Source of the DNA: Chloroflexi bacterium HGW-Chloroflexi-10
Lineage (GTDB): Bacteria; Chloroflexota; Anaerolineae; Anaerolineales; Anaerolineaceae
Length of the DNA: 64,000 bases
Assembly: GCA_002840755.1 (NCBI GenBank)
Contig: PHBZ01000020.1
Span: forward strand, 1-64,000
Direction of reading: 5' to 3'
The notes under the pieces were generated by a model. The model had not been told where the DNA came from. It saw only the letters and a program-made list of their open reading frames with translations, and made no database searches. The translations under genes and the position numbers were made by a program. Numbering within the stretch: position 1 is the stretch's first letter; each line of letters begins with the position of its first letter. Positions 41,601 to 50,090 of the stretch are shown piece after piece.

Positions 41601-44520
41601 TGAAGAAGACTTTATCCGGACCCGGATTATGACCCACCGTTACAATGTACAGGATCAGTTTGTCCGGCCGGATGAAAAACTTGTTCTGCATTCGGAAGTG
41701 GAGAATTTACTCAACAGCCGTTTTGCTTATGGACTGCTGCAAACAATTTTGGATCAAACCAGTGCCGTAATGGATTGGATGGAACTCTTAATCCCAGAGA
41801 CTTTTGTGCTCTATCCGAAGAACCCGGTTGTCACCGGGGTGAATATTTACGAATCGGATAAAGAAATTAACTTGGATCCGGCTTATCAGCAGTCCGTTGA
41901 TCTGAAAATTGAGCAGGATGCCTCGGCTCAGGTTGTCGACCGACGGACCGAATCTAATTATGCGCAGTTATGGTTGAAATTTAATGAAACTGGCAGCGAG
42001 ATTCCCGCGATTGATTTCGCTACTGTTGGTTTTGAAGATTCTTCCGGAAATATGCCGCCCCGCAAATCTACCTGTACTACATGTCCGGGGATTGGTTCAT
42101 TGGGTATATTGAATAACGCAATCCAATTTGCCAGTGGAGCGAATACACCGGTCTCTTTGCCTTCTTTGAATACTTTGGAAATACTGGATCGCGGCTATAC
42201 GATTTCCGCGTGGGTAAGGCCGGAGGGCACACCTAATGGAACACTTACTGTATTGAATTCGACCCAATTGGCAATTTCTCTGGAAGCTGTAAGTAATGGT
42301 TATCGTGTAGATGTTTCTCATAATGGAGTAAATATTCCTAAAACATCTGTAATCGATCGTTCTGTGATTACCAATCAATGGAACCATCTTGTGGTGCGCT
42401 ATAATGACGGTTCGGGCACATTGGATATTTACATAAACGGCGCCAGGGTCGCCACTGCCAGCTCTGTCCCCGCAGTTTTAGTCGATGCTGCACTTACCCT
42501 AGGTGGTGCTCCGCAAAGCAGGGCCTATCGCGTAGACGATTTGCGCATCTTCAATCGCCCGTTAACCTCACTGGATATTAACCGGTTAGCCGAGCGGCCG
42601 GTTTTGCAATTGGAAATGGACACCAGCAGCTATGCTGATAGTTCGGCTTATAATCAGTCGATCACTGGACGCTTCCTGGAAAGCAGCAATCTCAGTTCCG
42701 CCTCGGTGCGCGGTTCTTCTCTCAGCCCGTTGAGTGGTTATAACCCCGGTTACCTTGAAGTGAGTGGCAACAATCTTTTGGATATGGGCGATGGCGTTTT
42801 TACATTTTCCTTGTGGGTATATCCTGAAGATCGTAATACATCCGTGTGGCAGGGGATCTTTGGTAAACGAGAATATGGACAGGAAGCTCATGCAGCCCCG
42901 ACGCTGGAACGCAATAGAAACGGCGATTTGCGCTTTGGGTTTGGGGACGGCAGCGCTTACCGTTCTACGACAGCGAATAGTGTCCTTGCCAACAATAAGT
43001 GGTACCACATTGTGATTACCTTCAAGCCGAATATCAGTGGAAATTACGAATACCGTTTATATCTCAACAGTGTTTTGACCCAATCGTATGAATTTTCCCA
43101 AAAACCGCAAGCCGGGCATAGTACCTACTATATCGGGCATTCCAGTTCGATTTATCGGATTGATTTGGGTACCTTAAAGGTGGATGATGAACATGATGCG
43201 GGATCCAATGCGGAACCGTATATTGAAGAATATCGCAATGGTAATTACGAACATGATCCACTCGGTGAACAAAGTATGGGAGATGGTGATTCGGTGAATG
43301 TTAACCATGGGGATACTATCACTGATTATGCGAGTGTGAAGTATACGGTTTGGGAAGAGGATTCCACCTCCGGAGATGACAATTGCGGATCCATCTATGT
43401 GGATTGGTATGATTTGCCCGTAAATAACAGACGGGTAAGCCTGGATGATGGTTTTGACGGTTGGATTGAATATACTTTGCAGCGTACTTCCACCAGTTTC
43501 AGCGGAAAAATTGACCAGTTGGAAGTTTACCGTTATGCGATTGACAGCGAACAGGCTTTTGACTTGTATACCGCCTTACCAATTACCTTACGAATGCCGT
43601 TGGACGATCGTCCGGCATCCGATCAATTTATCAATACGGCTGTTATTGGAGACATTGATGATGGCGATTGTGCAGGAAGTGCATGTCCATCAGCCGGTAC
43701 GGTTGGGTTGCTCAATCAGGCCGTTCGTTTTGATGGTTTGGATGATATTATCGATGTTCCAGTAGCAACCACCAGTGATTACATGGTTTCCCTTTGGGTT
43801 AACACCACTTGTGCCAATTGCGGCCTGTATACTTTAGAGCAAACAGCTGGCGGTGTGAGTTTAAACCAGATTTATTTGCGTAATGGAAATGTATGTTCGC
43901 TATCCGGCAGTAGTGAAGTTTGTTCGCGCGGCGGCCAGATAATTAATGGCCAATGGCATCATGTGGTTTATTCCAACAATGGTGGGCTAATTAATCTCTG
44001 GATAGATGGTGTTATCGTCAACAGTATCACCGGCAGTGCTTTGACTGCTGCCGGAGCGGGAAATGTGCGCTTGGGTATGGCAGTCTCTGCTGAAGAAGAT
44101 TATTTAAGTGGACAACTGGATGATGTGCGTGTGTTCCGCTACAGCCAGGCATCTGAGGTGGTGGCGCAATTAAAGCAGCGAGCGCCATTTTTCCTAACCC
44201 ATTTGGATGATGAGTATGTTTCGGACGGCATTCTGGAAGATACACCGGCAAATTGGAACCTTGTTTGCGATATGGCTTCAGGAGACTGTCCACAGGCCGG
44301 TGTAAAAGGCCGGTTGGGTACAGCCATGCAGTTCGATGGTGTCGATGATTTTGTGACACTGGAACAGACTGTGCTCTCTGATACGGCAAAAAGCTTTACT
44401 TCAACGATCTGGGTAAAACCAACCGATGTCTTTGATACTACTCAGACATTGTGGACATTGTGGAACCGGGATAACTCAAATTTGAATTATTCGCTGGGCA
44501 TCCAATCCGAATACCTGTGA
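35647..44520 (+). CDS. Giant surface protein, N-terminal part: TSP3 repeats, hydrophobic core, LamG repeats
   Basis: A 2957-residue reading that ends in TGA within a LamG domain. Signal/anchor helix at about residues 8-27; an N-terminal domain to about 290; two more hydrophobic segments (about 300-345). Thrombospondin type-3-like calcium repeats (D-x-D-x-D-G-x-x-D) at about 430-575. A mixed domain to about 1220. A strongly hydrophobic Ala/Ile/Val segment with several possible helices at about 1231-1390. A second TSP3 block (about 1635-1760). From about 1780, successive LamG/concanavalin-like domains follow, each opening with a Cys pair and a N-A-V-R-F-D-G motif. LamG domains bind glycans or proteins, so this is likely a large adhesin or glycan-binding surface protein. 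The reading continues in another frame from 44540. Confidence 0.88.
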   Translation: MIHFFRHKWLMGLLLAVSLFAGYFMFNQVYSGPTANHHAELQSAWRKMQQTGEYRFSTKVEQIIHPAPSLTNVGVSSEREIYYLEGASNLSANSIEMRFYQGDGNLLNTEDALEIRVEDHHAFGRSQGSDWIALENFSMDLFAPGNDFSSFLVAAKNVTSQGVESYQLVNDSGETRNINLNHYSFDIDSTHFAAFMRDEMTTEYNRTGKLPLGMNLSLSDEYLKMLADGQIWVSEDNLPVRMDIHMKLPQSKSGEQIEAYIHTDFYEINQENLLATQPLPVKIAGFLGLNLSIEELKDFSFQTSFGFGFLMLLTVLVANARRKSIYAIISGLVIATFIFSPIWQSNQTVVFAKELQEKQASIDEQKQGAVSEKEALKELYVSDWNPQQNPLQNTENSNPATLPNLSAKDSVLSIFSPVELAQSGTTDAEEEDVDTDQDGLTDAFELEYDVTQFDPNDPDTDNDGLNDGEEYRLGLNSGNEDSDGDGIGDLDEVNYFYYRNANTPLEYSGEWYSNPTDHDTDRDGILDGTECPSRKLDQPGHASAICEDFDQDGIPNIFDTDDDNDGVPTNVDSTPYRDASTLYTNTSPLKISVDNLTEDEPVFYDFEMRPQNPEHLTYIMNVLDWPSEDNDGQIMRINDTTFHDTMDSVDLNADPRFDYGDMRLIPMLELKITGNLPLPLTNSYTAILDAENFSGELTLKSNGPGVTQITLSDAPAGTYPVYYGAGSCDDSSNIVALGDLSLGASGSAAIGLGSFADGDYSIFVFDENDEDIVACTIPYAAHGSFSDQVIDSEIINAYGGFVRNEADGSVLLYMPLSVHTDITGNSPVAFNARVPFMNEDNRFDGSRQDVRMVWMINMLTDICKPMPTDLEEDETWCDITKPEQWIPNVGRVVHTYEDSFYLTSLKITEEQGMDMNVFFEDPELDLDSDSDDPLWKLSYGLQSTFTAGREDATLGELYTRFDADVSTVPDGNEKLWGIPAKSFQVEQYHFDYADQIYKFVSQDPNNPNNLENLFKNHFEDTGVTTTILLYARQNNFRLITVGDSDQVNCTGPACHFDFASEGVLSTALVNWAPFAFTAEDGWNGYPLEDYLDMMESRLREAEDFLAVDDSADERNLIDGKIYIARFYFESMYRGVTGLRSFDNQTIANPPSELSDFDIYSDFNGLQKKGAAVGKIAGIIADAVVRGLDSNLYAWVLVKFGNKTDKVKGFFIALGDGLKQKAGKFFDLLKYKLLKVVVGVALAAVIIAVVAIAVIYFLDPSSPTGKVLGKVLTCILSTVAIIAAVMTIKEIVSLGYTLNGALQKATIIGAIVAGVITWGIFIYTWVASDVSVSSIAFTSMLADAIAATMTIILMAAIASTGVGAIIIAVVAIIDALITAVCAATGVYDREDDDIAKQYICIGISGWVTKIFKWFIYSNTFLVDYDNSDRLSFTGLGTDLQNENLGFVSTNKMAITVSLKNTITLSDIPIDWKAAAYWWQYSGSNAKTATFAYAVQPGEDNIHSDLSRGSMKNEWTATSEDDQWYVEEFVQSNGYSIDMPSPGINQDPTANLTEGSAIPVQECWVIPPVPPITFFPIPICYIRTEKNSFHMPLDGSLTLDVFPATLDEFYTLTEPSAYGFALAWDQSGDLKFPILQDADGDTLRSKHFGGNDPDDSRFDTDNDGISDKGEVSLGSSSVLFDTDDDGLDDLDELLAGTSLTRKDTDGDGLTDDLEMQGWLFTYGFEADGAPKETMVYPSPMLPDTDLDGISDLEEKIYGFNPNVRETANILDYNLEMREIDAPIVSLQLDETTAVQTFSDQSGFKFDAVCTGETCPLSGVEGRYLNAVRFDGNDVLTLPASNNQISFLNDRAFTLAAWVKPESDGTLLAKWQNSDSQHELVWGLAGGYPTLMNAQNITVTSTEAIAYNEWSHLAVSYDGVGTVRFYVNGEADSISHSWTNLVDPIAASLSPVSLGAMLSGSGTPENTYNGWLDEVQVYDHRVESVTLSEEDFIRTRIMTHRYNVQDQFVRPDEKLVLHSEVENLLNSRFAYGLLQTILDQTSAVMDWMELLIPETFVLYPKNPVVTGVNIYESDKEINLDPAYQQSVDLKIEQDASAQVVDRRTESNYAQLWLKFNETGSEIPAIDFATVGFEDSSGNMPPRKSTCTTCPGIGSLGILNNAIQFASGANTPVSLPSLNTLEILDRGYTISAWVRPEGTPNGTLTVLNSTQLAISLEAVSNGYRVDVSHNGVNIPKTSVIDRSVITNQWNHLVVRYNDGSGTLDIYINGARVATASSVPAVLVDAALTLGGAPQSRAYRVDDLRIFNRPLTSLDINRLAERPVLQLEMDTSSYADSSAYNQSITGRFLESSNLSSASVRGSSLSPLSGYNPGYLEVSGNNLLDMGDGVFTFSLWVYPEDRNTSVWQGIFGKREYGQEAHAAPTLERNRNGDLRFGFGDGSAYRSTTANSVLANNKWYHIVITFKPNISGNYEYRLYLNSVLTQSYEFSQKPQAGHSTYYIGHSSSIYRIDLGTLKVDDEHDAGSNAEPYIEEYRNGNYEHDPLGEQSMGDGDSVNVNHGDTITDYASVKYTVWEEDSTSGDDNCGSIYVDWYDLPVNNRRVSLDDGFDGWIEYTLQRTSTSFSGKIDQLEVYRYAIDSEQAFDLYTALPITLRMPLDDRPASDQFINTAVIGDIDDGDCAGSACPSAGTVGLLNQAVRFDGLDDIIDVPVATTSDYMVSLWVNTTCANCGLYTLEQTAGGVSLNQIYLRNGNVCSLSGSSEVCSRGGQIINGQWHHVVYSNNGGLINLWIDGVIVNSITGSALTAAGAGNVRLGMAVSAEEDYLSGQLDDVRVFRYSQASEVVAQLKQRAPFFLTHLDDEYVSDGILEDTPANWNLVCDMASGDCPQAGVKGRLGTAMQFDGVDDFVTLEQTVLSDTAKSFTSTIWVKPTDVFDTTQTLWTLWNRDNSNLNYSLGIQSEYL

Positions 44521-44545
44521 TTCTCCCTCCAATGTAGAATTGGTG
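44490..44545 (+). other. Frameshift between the two halves of the giant LamG gene
   Basis: The upstream frame ends at TGA 44518-44520 in mid-LamG. The +1 frame is open across this point and reads naturally into the rest of the domain (N-T-C-D-S-P-S-N-V-E-L-V then W-N-Q-V-T-L-V-V). One extra base somewhere in this interval would explain it. The join would restore a protein of about 4,120 residues. It could be a sequencing error, a real mutation, or less likely a programmed +1 shift at CTG-TGA; there is no Shine-Dalgarno-like stimulator just upstream. Confidence 0.75.
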
Positions 44546-47500
44546 ATGAATGTATGGAATCAGGTTACTTTAGTGGTAAACCAGACTTCCACAACAAATG
44601 AATCCTTTGAACTTTATATCAATGGATACCTGGATTCTACTGGCACAGGGAATACTGGCAGCGATGTTAGTACCGGGTTCGGAAAACTCGACCTGGGTAA
44701 TCAGCAAAGTGGTGCATTTGCCGGTGGAGATTATATTGGAGTTATGGATGAAGTTTCACTTTATTCCGTTACTCTGAATGAAATTGATGTGCGTAATACT
44801 TTCCATTACCAGATGGAGCATGTGGAAGAGATGGAGTCGATCACGGTAACCATAGATGCCGATGCACCACAAGCACAACTGGTCAGTTATAACCCTGATT
44901 TCCCCTATCTTTCTTCAGTGGACCGGATCATCCAGGTGGATGCACTTGACCTCACTTCCGGAATAGCCGCTGTAGAGATGATCCTGGATCATCAGAATGC
45001 ACCGGACCCCCAGAAAACCTTGGCGCCAGTGTGTATCGACTCGCTGAATGGAACATCCTTCTGCCCGATCTTTGATCCTAAATTTGGTGAAGGTGCGTAC
45101 GAACTAACCTTCCGGGCAATAGATGCAGTTGGTCATGAACAGATCTCCGATCCGGTTACCTTATACGTGGATGGAACCCCTCCACGTGTTACGACGAACA
45201 TCGTTCTGAATTCCATTTATGCAGCCTTGCCATATGGTGCTTTGGAGAATACCTGGTATCTGCATCTGGGCGGCACCCTTTTGGATGAAGCATTAAGCGG
45301 CGTAATTGCAGGGAGTGGTTTGGAACAAAATTCCGTGCGGGTCACCATCTATAATGAATTTGGTGGTGTTGTGGGGATTGGTAATCAGCAACCGGAATTG
45401 GTTTGGGATGGAGCACGCTACAATTGGAACCATGATTATTTGTTCCCGGAAAATGAGCCAACCGGAAAAATGTCCCTCGTAGTTGAAGCCAGCGATAAAG
45501 TTGGTAACCTGAAAACGGCCCAAATTGCTTTTTATCTGGACGCAACGGCGCCGGTAGGAAAACTGGACGAATCCAGCGTACCCAATACCGATTTCGCAGC
45601 AATAATCGAAGGATCGAAATCGGCGGATGATACGGTGCTGCGTGAGCAGGAATTAACCGGTTCTGCCAGTGATATCCCTGGGCAGGAACTGCCATACATG
45701 TCGCCGGACGGTGAAGCTGCTGCGAGTCGGGTGGATCAGGTTCAAATGGGAATTGACCCTGCTTTAGGCGTTTCTTACCTCTTTAACGAACCTTATCCGG
45801 AAGGTCTGCTGGCCTGGCTTCCATTGGATAAAGAAGAAATCCCCAATGGGGCAAGCGGAAACCCAGATGAAAATGCTGCGAACCGGTATTATCTGGATAT
45901 TTCTCCATGGCAAATTTCCGGAACATGCGAAATGCCTAACTGTCCGCAACCCGGTCAAATCGGACATAAAAACGGAGCCATGTATTTTGATGGCAATCAT
46001 CGCTATATTAACCTGGGCAATCAGGTGGATTTGGCGAACAAGTCATTTACGATATCCTTGTGGGCGCAGCGTGAAAGCCTGAACCGTAATGATCCGATCC
46101 TGTGGCAAGGGCCGCTCTCGTTGGCAAGGCAACGCTTCCTGTTTGGCTATAACACCGAAAACCAGATGGTGTGCGGTTTTGGCGGAAGCGACCTGGTAAC
46201 CTCGGAAGCTGTTCTGGATGGACTATGGCATAACTGGGCGTGTAATTATGATGTGGGAACGAAACAGCGCACCCTCTGGTTGGATGGGAAAGCGGTTGCC
46301 AGTGATACGGCTAACCCCATGCTGAATATGGAAGAAAATCTCTTTATTGGATTGGCTCCGGTGGGCAGCTACAAGGGGGATCTTGACGAAGTAGTTGTGT
46401 ATGATCGTGCCTTGACCTCCTCAGAAATTCGGGAACAATTTACCAGCTATCAACCGGTTTTTCACCTAACAGTGGATGACGATTTTATCCGGAATGGGGA
46501 TTTCTTGAACGACGTTTCCGGTTTTTATCAGGTTATCCAGATGAAGACGACTGCGGGTGATATATCCAATAAAGTAGCGGCGGGTAAGCAGGGTGATTAT
46601 GCTTTGGGATTGAATGGGGCTGATCGGGTGCTTGTTTCTGCGGATTACAGCCTGAACCTTGATAGAGCACAATTTACAGAAATGGCCTGGGTTTACCCGC
46701 TTAGCCTCACAGGGTTAACCGGTGTCTTTACCCAAAATGATGAAAATCCGGAAATGCGTTACCCATCCTTATTCATCACGGCGGATGGAGCCATTAAATC
46801 CGGTTTTGGGAATGGTTATAACTGGTTTGAAACTTCCACGGCGTCTGGTTTAATACAGGCAAACAGGTGGAATCACCTGGCAGCCACATTTGATGGGCAG
46901 ACCTATAAGATTTATCTGAATGGAAGGTTGGTTCACAGTGATGTTTCGCTGAACGGTCTCTCACCCTATCCATCCGAGACATTTGCCTTGGGAGATAGTT
47001 TGAATGGTATGTTAGATGAAGTCAGCATTTACCCACGGGCACTCAGTGCTGAGGAAATATACGCGTTTCACCAGATGAACTGGAAGGAAACAACCCTGGA
47101 TAATCAGGGAAATGAAGTTACCTGGCGGGGCATTGTGCCTTATGGGTTAGAAGGATCCTATAATGTGAATATTCGTGCATGGGATTCTGGCAGCCACTTT
47201 ACAGCCAATTCCAAAACCATGATCCAATGGGGCGGGTTGGTGGATAGTTTCCCGCCGCGGTTAACCGTGTTACGAGAAGAAATTGACCCAGAGGATCCGT
47301 ACAAGCTGCGTTACACGTTTGAAGTGATCGACACCATGCTGGATCAGACAACCATTCGCCAGAATTTATGCGAATCGATTACTTATGAAAAAGAACACTT
47401 CAATAGTTCATGGTACCTGGCAGGTGGCGTTGCCCCCAATACGGGATTATATCGCATCGCCGGTACTTGTCTGGCAGATGGCCGCACCACTGAAGAAACT

Positions 47501-48034
47501 GGTATTTTGGCTTGTGATGTGGGCGGAAATTGTTCCGCCAGGATGTATTCTGCGGTTCTTACTGAACGGGTATATCTGCCATTGGTGATTAGCAGTGGTG
47601 GTGGTGGAGGTTCTGTTCCCGAGCCACCTTCGGCAGCGTGGCTTGAAAAAGTTTTGGATTTGGCGCAGACATGGCCGAAACTCATTGACAGCCAACAAAT
47701 ACAGCCTATTGAAACAAAACCTTTTATTGAATTTGATCAGGATGTGCTTACAGATCAGGATCAGCGCAGTATCATGCACATAAATCTGAAAGGGAACGTT
47801 GAAAATCCCAGCGCAATCAATACTTTGGTGATTAATATATGGAAGGACAATGAACTGGTAGCCACAACACAAGCGACAATTTACCAAAATCGTTGGAATG
47901 CTCCCTGGATGTTCCTGCCCGGAAATCCACCTGAAAATGGTGATTATGTTTTGGAAGTTATTCTCACGGATAATTCCGGTGAAACAACTTTATATAATCA
48001 TCCAATAACTGTTCAAGGGAGTTTCAGTAAATGA
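44540..48034 (+). CDS. Giant surface protein, C-terminal part: LamG and Ig-like domains
   Basis: The open frame downstream of the frameshift, 1164 residues if counted from TTG 44540. It has no signal peptide and no ribosome binding site, so it is best read as the rest of the gene begun at 35647. It starts with the second half of a LamG domain, followed by Ig-like domains (A-P-Q-A-Q-L-V..., T-P-P-R-V-T) to about residue 400. Two further LamG domains occur at about 421-635 and 640-845, then a domain of unknown type. There is an internal V-Y-L-P-L-V-I motif before a Gly-rich linker (about 1010-1020) and a final beta domain. It overlaps the next gene by 4 bp, so the operon continues. Confidence 0.8.
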   Translation: MVMNVWNQVTLVVNQTSTTNESFELYINGYLDSTGTGNTGSDVSTGFGKLDLGNQQSGAFAGGDYIGVMDEVSLYSVTLNEIDVRNTFHYQMEHVEEMESITVTIDADAPQAQLVSYNPDFPYLSSVDRIIQVDALDLTSGIAAVEMILDHQNAPDPQKTLAPVCIDSLNGTSFCPIFDPKFGEGAYELTFRAIDAVGHEQISDPVTLYVDGTPPRVTTNIVLNSIYAALPYGALENTWYLHLGGTLLDEALSGVIAGSGLEQNSVRVTIYNEFGGVVGIGNQQPELVWDGARYNWNHDYLFPENEPTGKMSLVVEASDKVGNLKTAQIAFYLDATAPVGKLDESSVPNTDFAAIIEGSKSADDTVLREQELTGSASDIPGQELPYMSPDGEAAASRVDQVQMGIDPALGVSYLFNEPYPEGLLAWLPLDKEEIPNGASGNPDENAANRYYLDISPWQISGTCEMPNCPQPGQIGHKNGAMYFDGNHRYINLGNQVDLANKSFTISLWAQRESLNRNDPILWQGPLSLARQRFLFGYNTENQMVCGFGGSDLVTSEAVLDGLWHNWACNYDVGTKQRTLWLDGKAVASDTANPMLNMEENLFIGLAPVGSYKGDLDEVVVYDRALTSSEIREQFTSYQPVFHLTVDDDFIRNGDFLNDVSGFYQVIQMKTTAGDISNKVAAGKQGDYALGLNGADRVLVSADYSLNLDRAQFTEMAWVYPLSLTGLTGVFTQNDENPEMRYPSLFITADGAIKSGFGNGYNWFETSTASGLIQANRWNHLAATFDGQTYKIYLNGRLVHSDVSLNGLSPYPSETFALGDSLNGMLDEVSIYPRALSAEEIYAFHQMNWKETTLDNQGNEVTWRGIVPYGLEGSYNVNIRAWDSGSHFTANSKTMIQWGGLVDSFPPRLTVLREEIDPEDPYKLRYTFEVIDTMLDQTTIRQNLCESITYEKEHFNSSWYLAGGVAPNTGLYRIAGTCLADGRTTEETGILACDVGGNCSARMYSAVLTERVYLPLVISSGGGGGSVPEPPSAAWLEKVLDLAQTWPKLIDSQQIQPIETKPFIEFDQDVLTDQDQRSIMHINLKGNVENPSAINTLVINIWKDNELVATTQATIYQNRWNAPWMFLPGNPPENGDYVLEVILTDNSGETTLYNHPITVQGSFSK

Positions 48035-50073
48035 GAAGCCCAGCCATCAAAAAACAACGACAAACGCACATTCATCCTGCTTGGTATTCTCTAGGTCTAT
48101 GGATCCTGTTTCTGATGGTGTTCTCAGCCGTCTCAGTCACCCCTACCTGGGTAATTTTGGCAAAAAGTAGCCTGGGGGTGACAGAATTGACACAGATCAC
48201 TTTCGGAGACCAGCCTGCCGGCCTGGCTTACGGCCCGGCACAATCCTATTTTGTCAGTGGGCTGGCCGGGAATGCTATTACATACTTTTCCGACCCTGCA
48301 GTACAGACCCGTTTTGAGCTGCCTCAGCCCGATTCCGGACCTTACGACATTCTTGTGGGTGCAGATAAACAATTGTGGTTTAGCGAAAATCAGGCTGGGC
48401 GCATTGGCCGTTTGGATCCTTCTGCTCAACCAGGTAGTCAATTGACCGAGTATTCATTGCCAAACACAAACGAGACTCCAACACAATTAGCGGTTGGTCA
48501 ATTCGGCGATTTGTGGTTTACGGTTTATAACTCCAACCGGGTGGGCAGGATTGATGCCGATGGTGAAATTGTCATGCTGGATTTGGTGGATGGTGGTAAG
48601 CCATTGGGAATTACACAGGATGAAATAGGTCAGGTATGGGTAACCAATTGGGGCAGCCGAAAACTGCTGCGCATCAGCCCGGATGGAACCGAAATGAAAG
48701 AATTTTCACTGCCCAGCACCGTTTTTCGTCCGACTGAAATAATCCTGGATCATCAGGGAAACCTCTGGTTTTTATACGATAATTTAAATAAGATTACCCG
48801 CTTTAATCCACTTAGTGAAGAATTTTCCGAATATGATATCTCCAGTGTTAGCAGTTCATTTGTGGATCTCACCCTGGGGCCGGATGGCAATATCTGGCTA
48901 CTGGGAACTTCGACGCTGGGTTGGTTTATTCCCGGTGATGGTGGGCCGCTGAATTATACCGAAATCCCATTGCTAGAAAATATTTTTGAGGGTGAAGGAC
49001 GGGCACAAATGATGACCGGTCCGGAAAATAATATGGTTTTTACGGTTAACTCGAATGACAAAATTTACGAATTACAACTGGCTGCTACCGATTTAAGGGA
49101 TATCCAGATTGTCGTGACTGACCTACCACCAATGGTATTTGAAGCCGGTGAATTCTACGTGGAATTGGAACTGGTGAATTGGAGCCGTCAAGCAGCGGGT
49201 CCCTTGGAATTTTCACTTCAATTGGATGACAATATCCTCTTTCTCGGGTTTGAGGCTGATGGAGCAGGAAGTTGCAGTGAATCGAATGGTCTGGTTACCT
49301 GTGATGCTGGTTCTCTGCTGAGTGGAGAATCCAAAGCGGTAAACTTGAAATTAAAAACAGAACGAATTCCGGAATACCGAGCTGAACGATTGCTGAAATT
49401 TGCAGTCAGGCCGCTGGATGGAGATTACTTGCCCACCAATAACCGTCAGCAGCGCAATCTGATTATTCAGGAAGCGATCGATTATTTTAACGATTTTTCA
49501 ATAAGCGCAGAAACGAATTTGTGGTCACAAACTCAAATTTCATCGATGGGTGATGAAGGTTCGTATCTTGGGCGGTTTTCGAACGACAATGTGACATTCA
49601 CTTTCCAGGATTTACCGCCACACGACCGGGTTGAGATTTGTTTTCAACTATACATTCTGGGAAATTGGGATGGCGACCAGTTTGAGGATCCGGATATAAA
49701 TGAAGAACCGATACCGATTATAGGGCCGGATATTTGGGCGAATTATATTGATGAGAATCGCTTGTTAGTAGCCACTTTCTCTAATCAGGAACGGTTTAGC
49801 CAATCGTTTCCGGAGAATTACCGGGAAGGTAATAACTTTGCTCAGGAAAGAGCCCGGGTCATCGGAGATTTTGATCAAAATGGAGTAGCGAATGACAGCC
49901 GCTATGATTTTTGTTATACCCGCGTTCATAACCAACCCGAATTTAAAACCACTTTTTATGGGGTGAATCTCTCAGATTTGGATGATGAGATGTGGGCGAT
50001 TGATACAGTGCGTGCCAAGATTTATTATCACGCAGCCTACGATTGGATTTATTTCCCGACTCTTATTCATTGA
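48031..50073 (+). CDS. Secreted streptogramin-lyase-like beta-propeller protein with shared C-terminal domain
   Basis: A 680-residue protein. An N-terminal hydrophobic helix (about 19-45) is a signal peptide or anchor. Residues about 50-350 are a Vgb/NHL-like beta-propeller with repeated L-W-F-x-x-x and G-R-I-x-x-D-G/P blocks. A DUF11-like beta domain follows (about 355-480). The last about 180 residues (L-P-P-H-D-R-V-E-I-C-F-Q-L-Y-I-L-G-N-W...F-S-N-Q-E-R-F) are clearly related to the end of the RCC1 protein at 51919-57342. The chain ends in D-W-I-Y-F-P-T-L-I-H. The propeller may bind a ligand; the lyase residues of streptogramin lyases are not evident, so I would not call it an antibiotic-resistance enzyme. 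The start overlaps the upstream stop by 4 bp. Confidence 0.82.
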   Translation: MRSPAIKKQRQTHIHPAWYSLGLWILFLMVFSAVSVTPTWVILAKSSLGVTELTQITFGDQPAGLAYGPAQSYFVSGLAGNAITYFSDPAVQTRFELPQPDSGPYDILVGADKQLWFSENQAGRIGRLDPSAQPGSQLTEYSLPNTNETPTQLAVGQFGDLWFTVYNSNRVGRIDADGEIVMLDLVDGGKPLGITQDEIGQVWVTNWGSRKLLRISPDGTEMKEFSLPSTVFRPTEIILDHQGNLWFLYDNLNKITRFNPLSEEFSEYDISSVSSSFVDLTLGPDGNIWLLGTSTLGWFIPGDGGPLNYTEIPLLENIFEGEGRAQMMTGPENNMVFTVNSNDKIYELQLAATDLRDIQIVVTDLPPMVFEAGEFYVELELVNWSRQAAGPLEFSLQLDDNILFLGFEADGAGSCSESNGLVTCDAGSLLSGESKAVNLKLKTERIPEYRAERLLKFAVRPLDGDYLPTNNRQQRNLIIQEAIDYFNDFSISAETNLWSQTQISSMGDEGSYLGRFSNDNVTFTFQDLPPHDRVEICFQLYILGNWDGDQFEDPDINEEPIPIIGPDIWANYIDENRLLVATFSNQERFSQSFPENYREGNNFAQERARVIGDFDQNGVANDSRYDFCYTRVHNQPEFKTTFYGVNLSDLDDEMWAIDTVRAKIYYHAAYDWIYFPTLIH

Positions 50074-50090
50074 TTGGAGGAAAAAAGATA

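Noticed and set aside
44505..44525. Programmed +1 frameshift like that of prfB
   Set aside because: CTG-TGA loosely resembles the CTT-TGA slippery stop, but there is no upstream Shine-Dalgarno-like sequence. A simple indel is more likely, so it is kept only as an alternative.
48031..50073. Streptogramin (virginiamycin B) lyase resistance gene
   Set aside because: Only the propeller scaffold matches; the protein is secreted, multi-domain and shows no evident lyase active-site residues.
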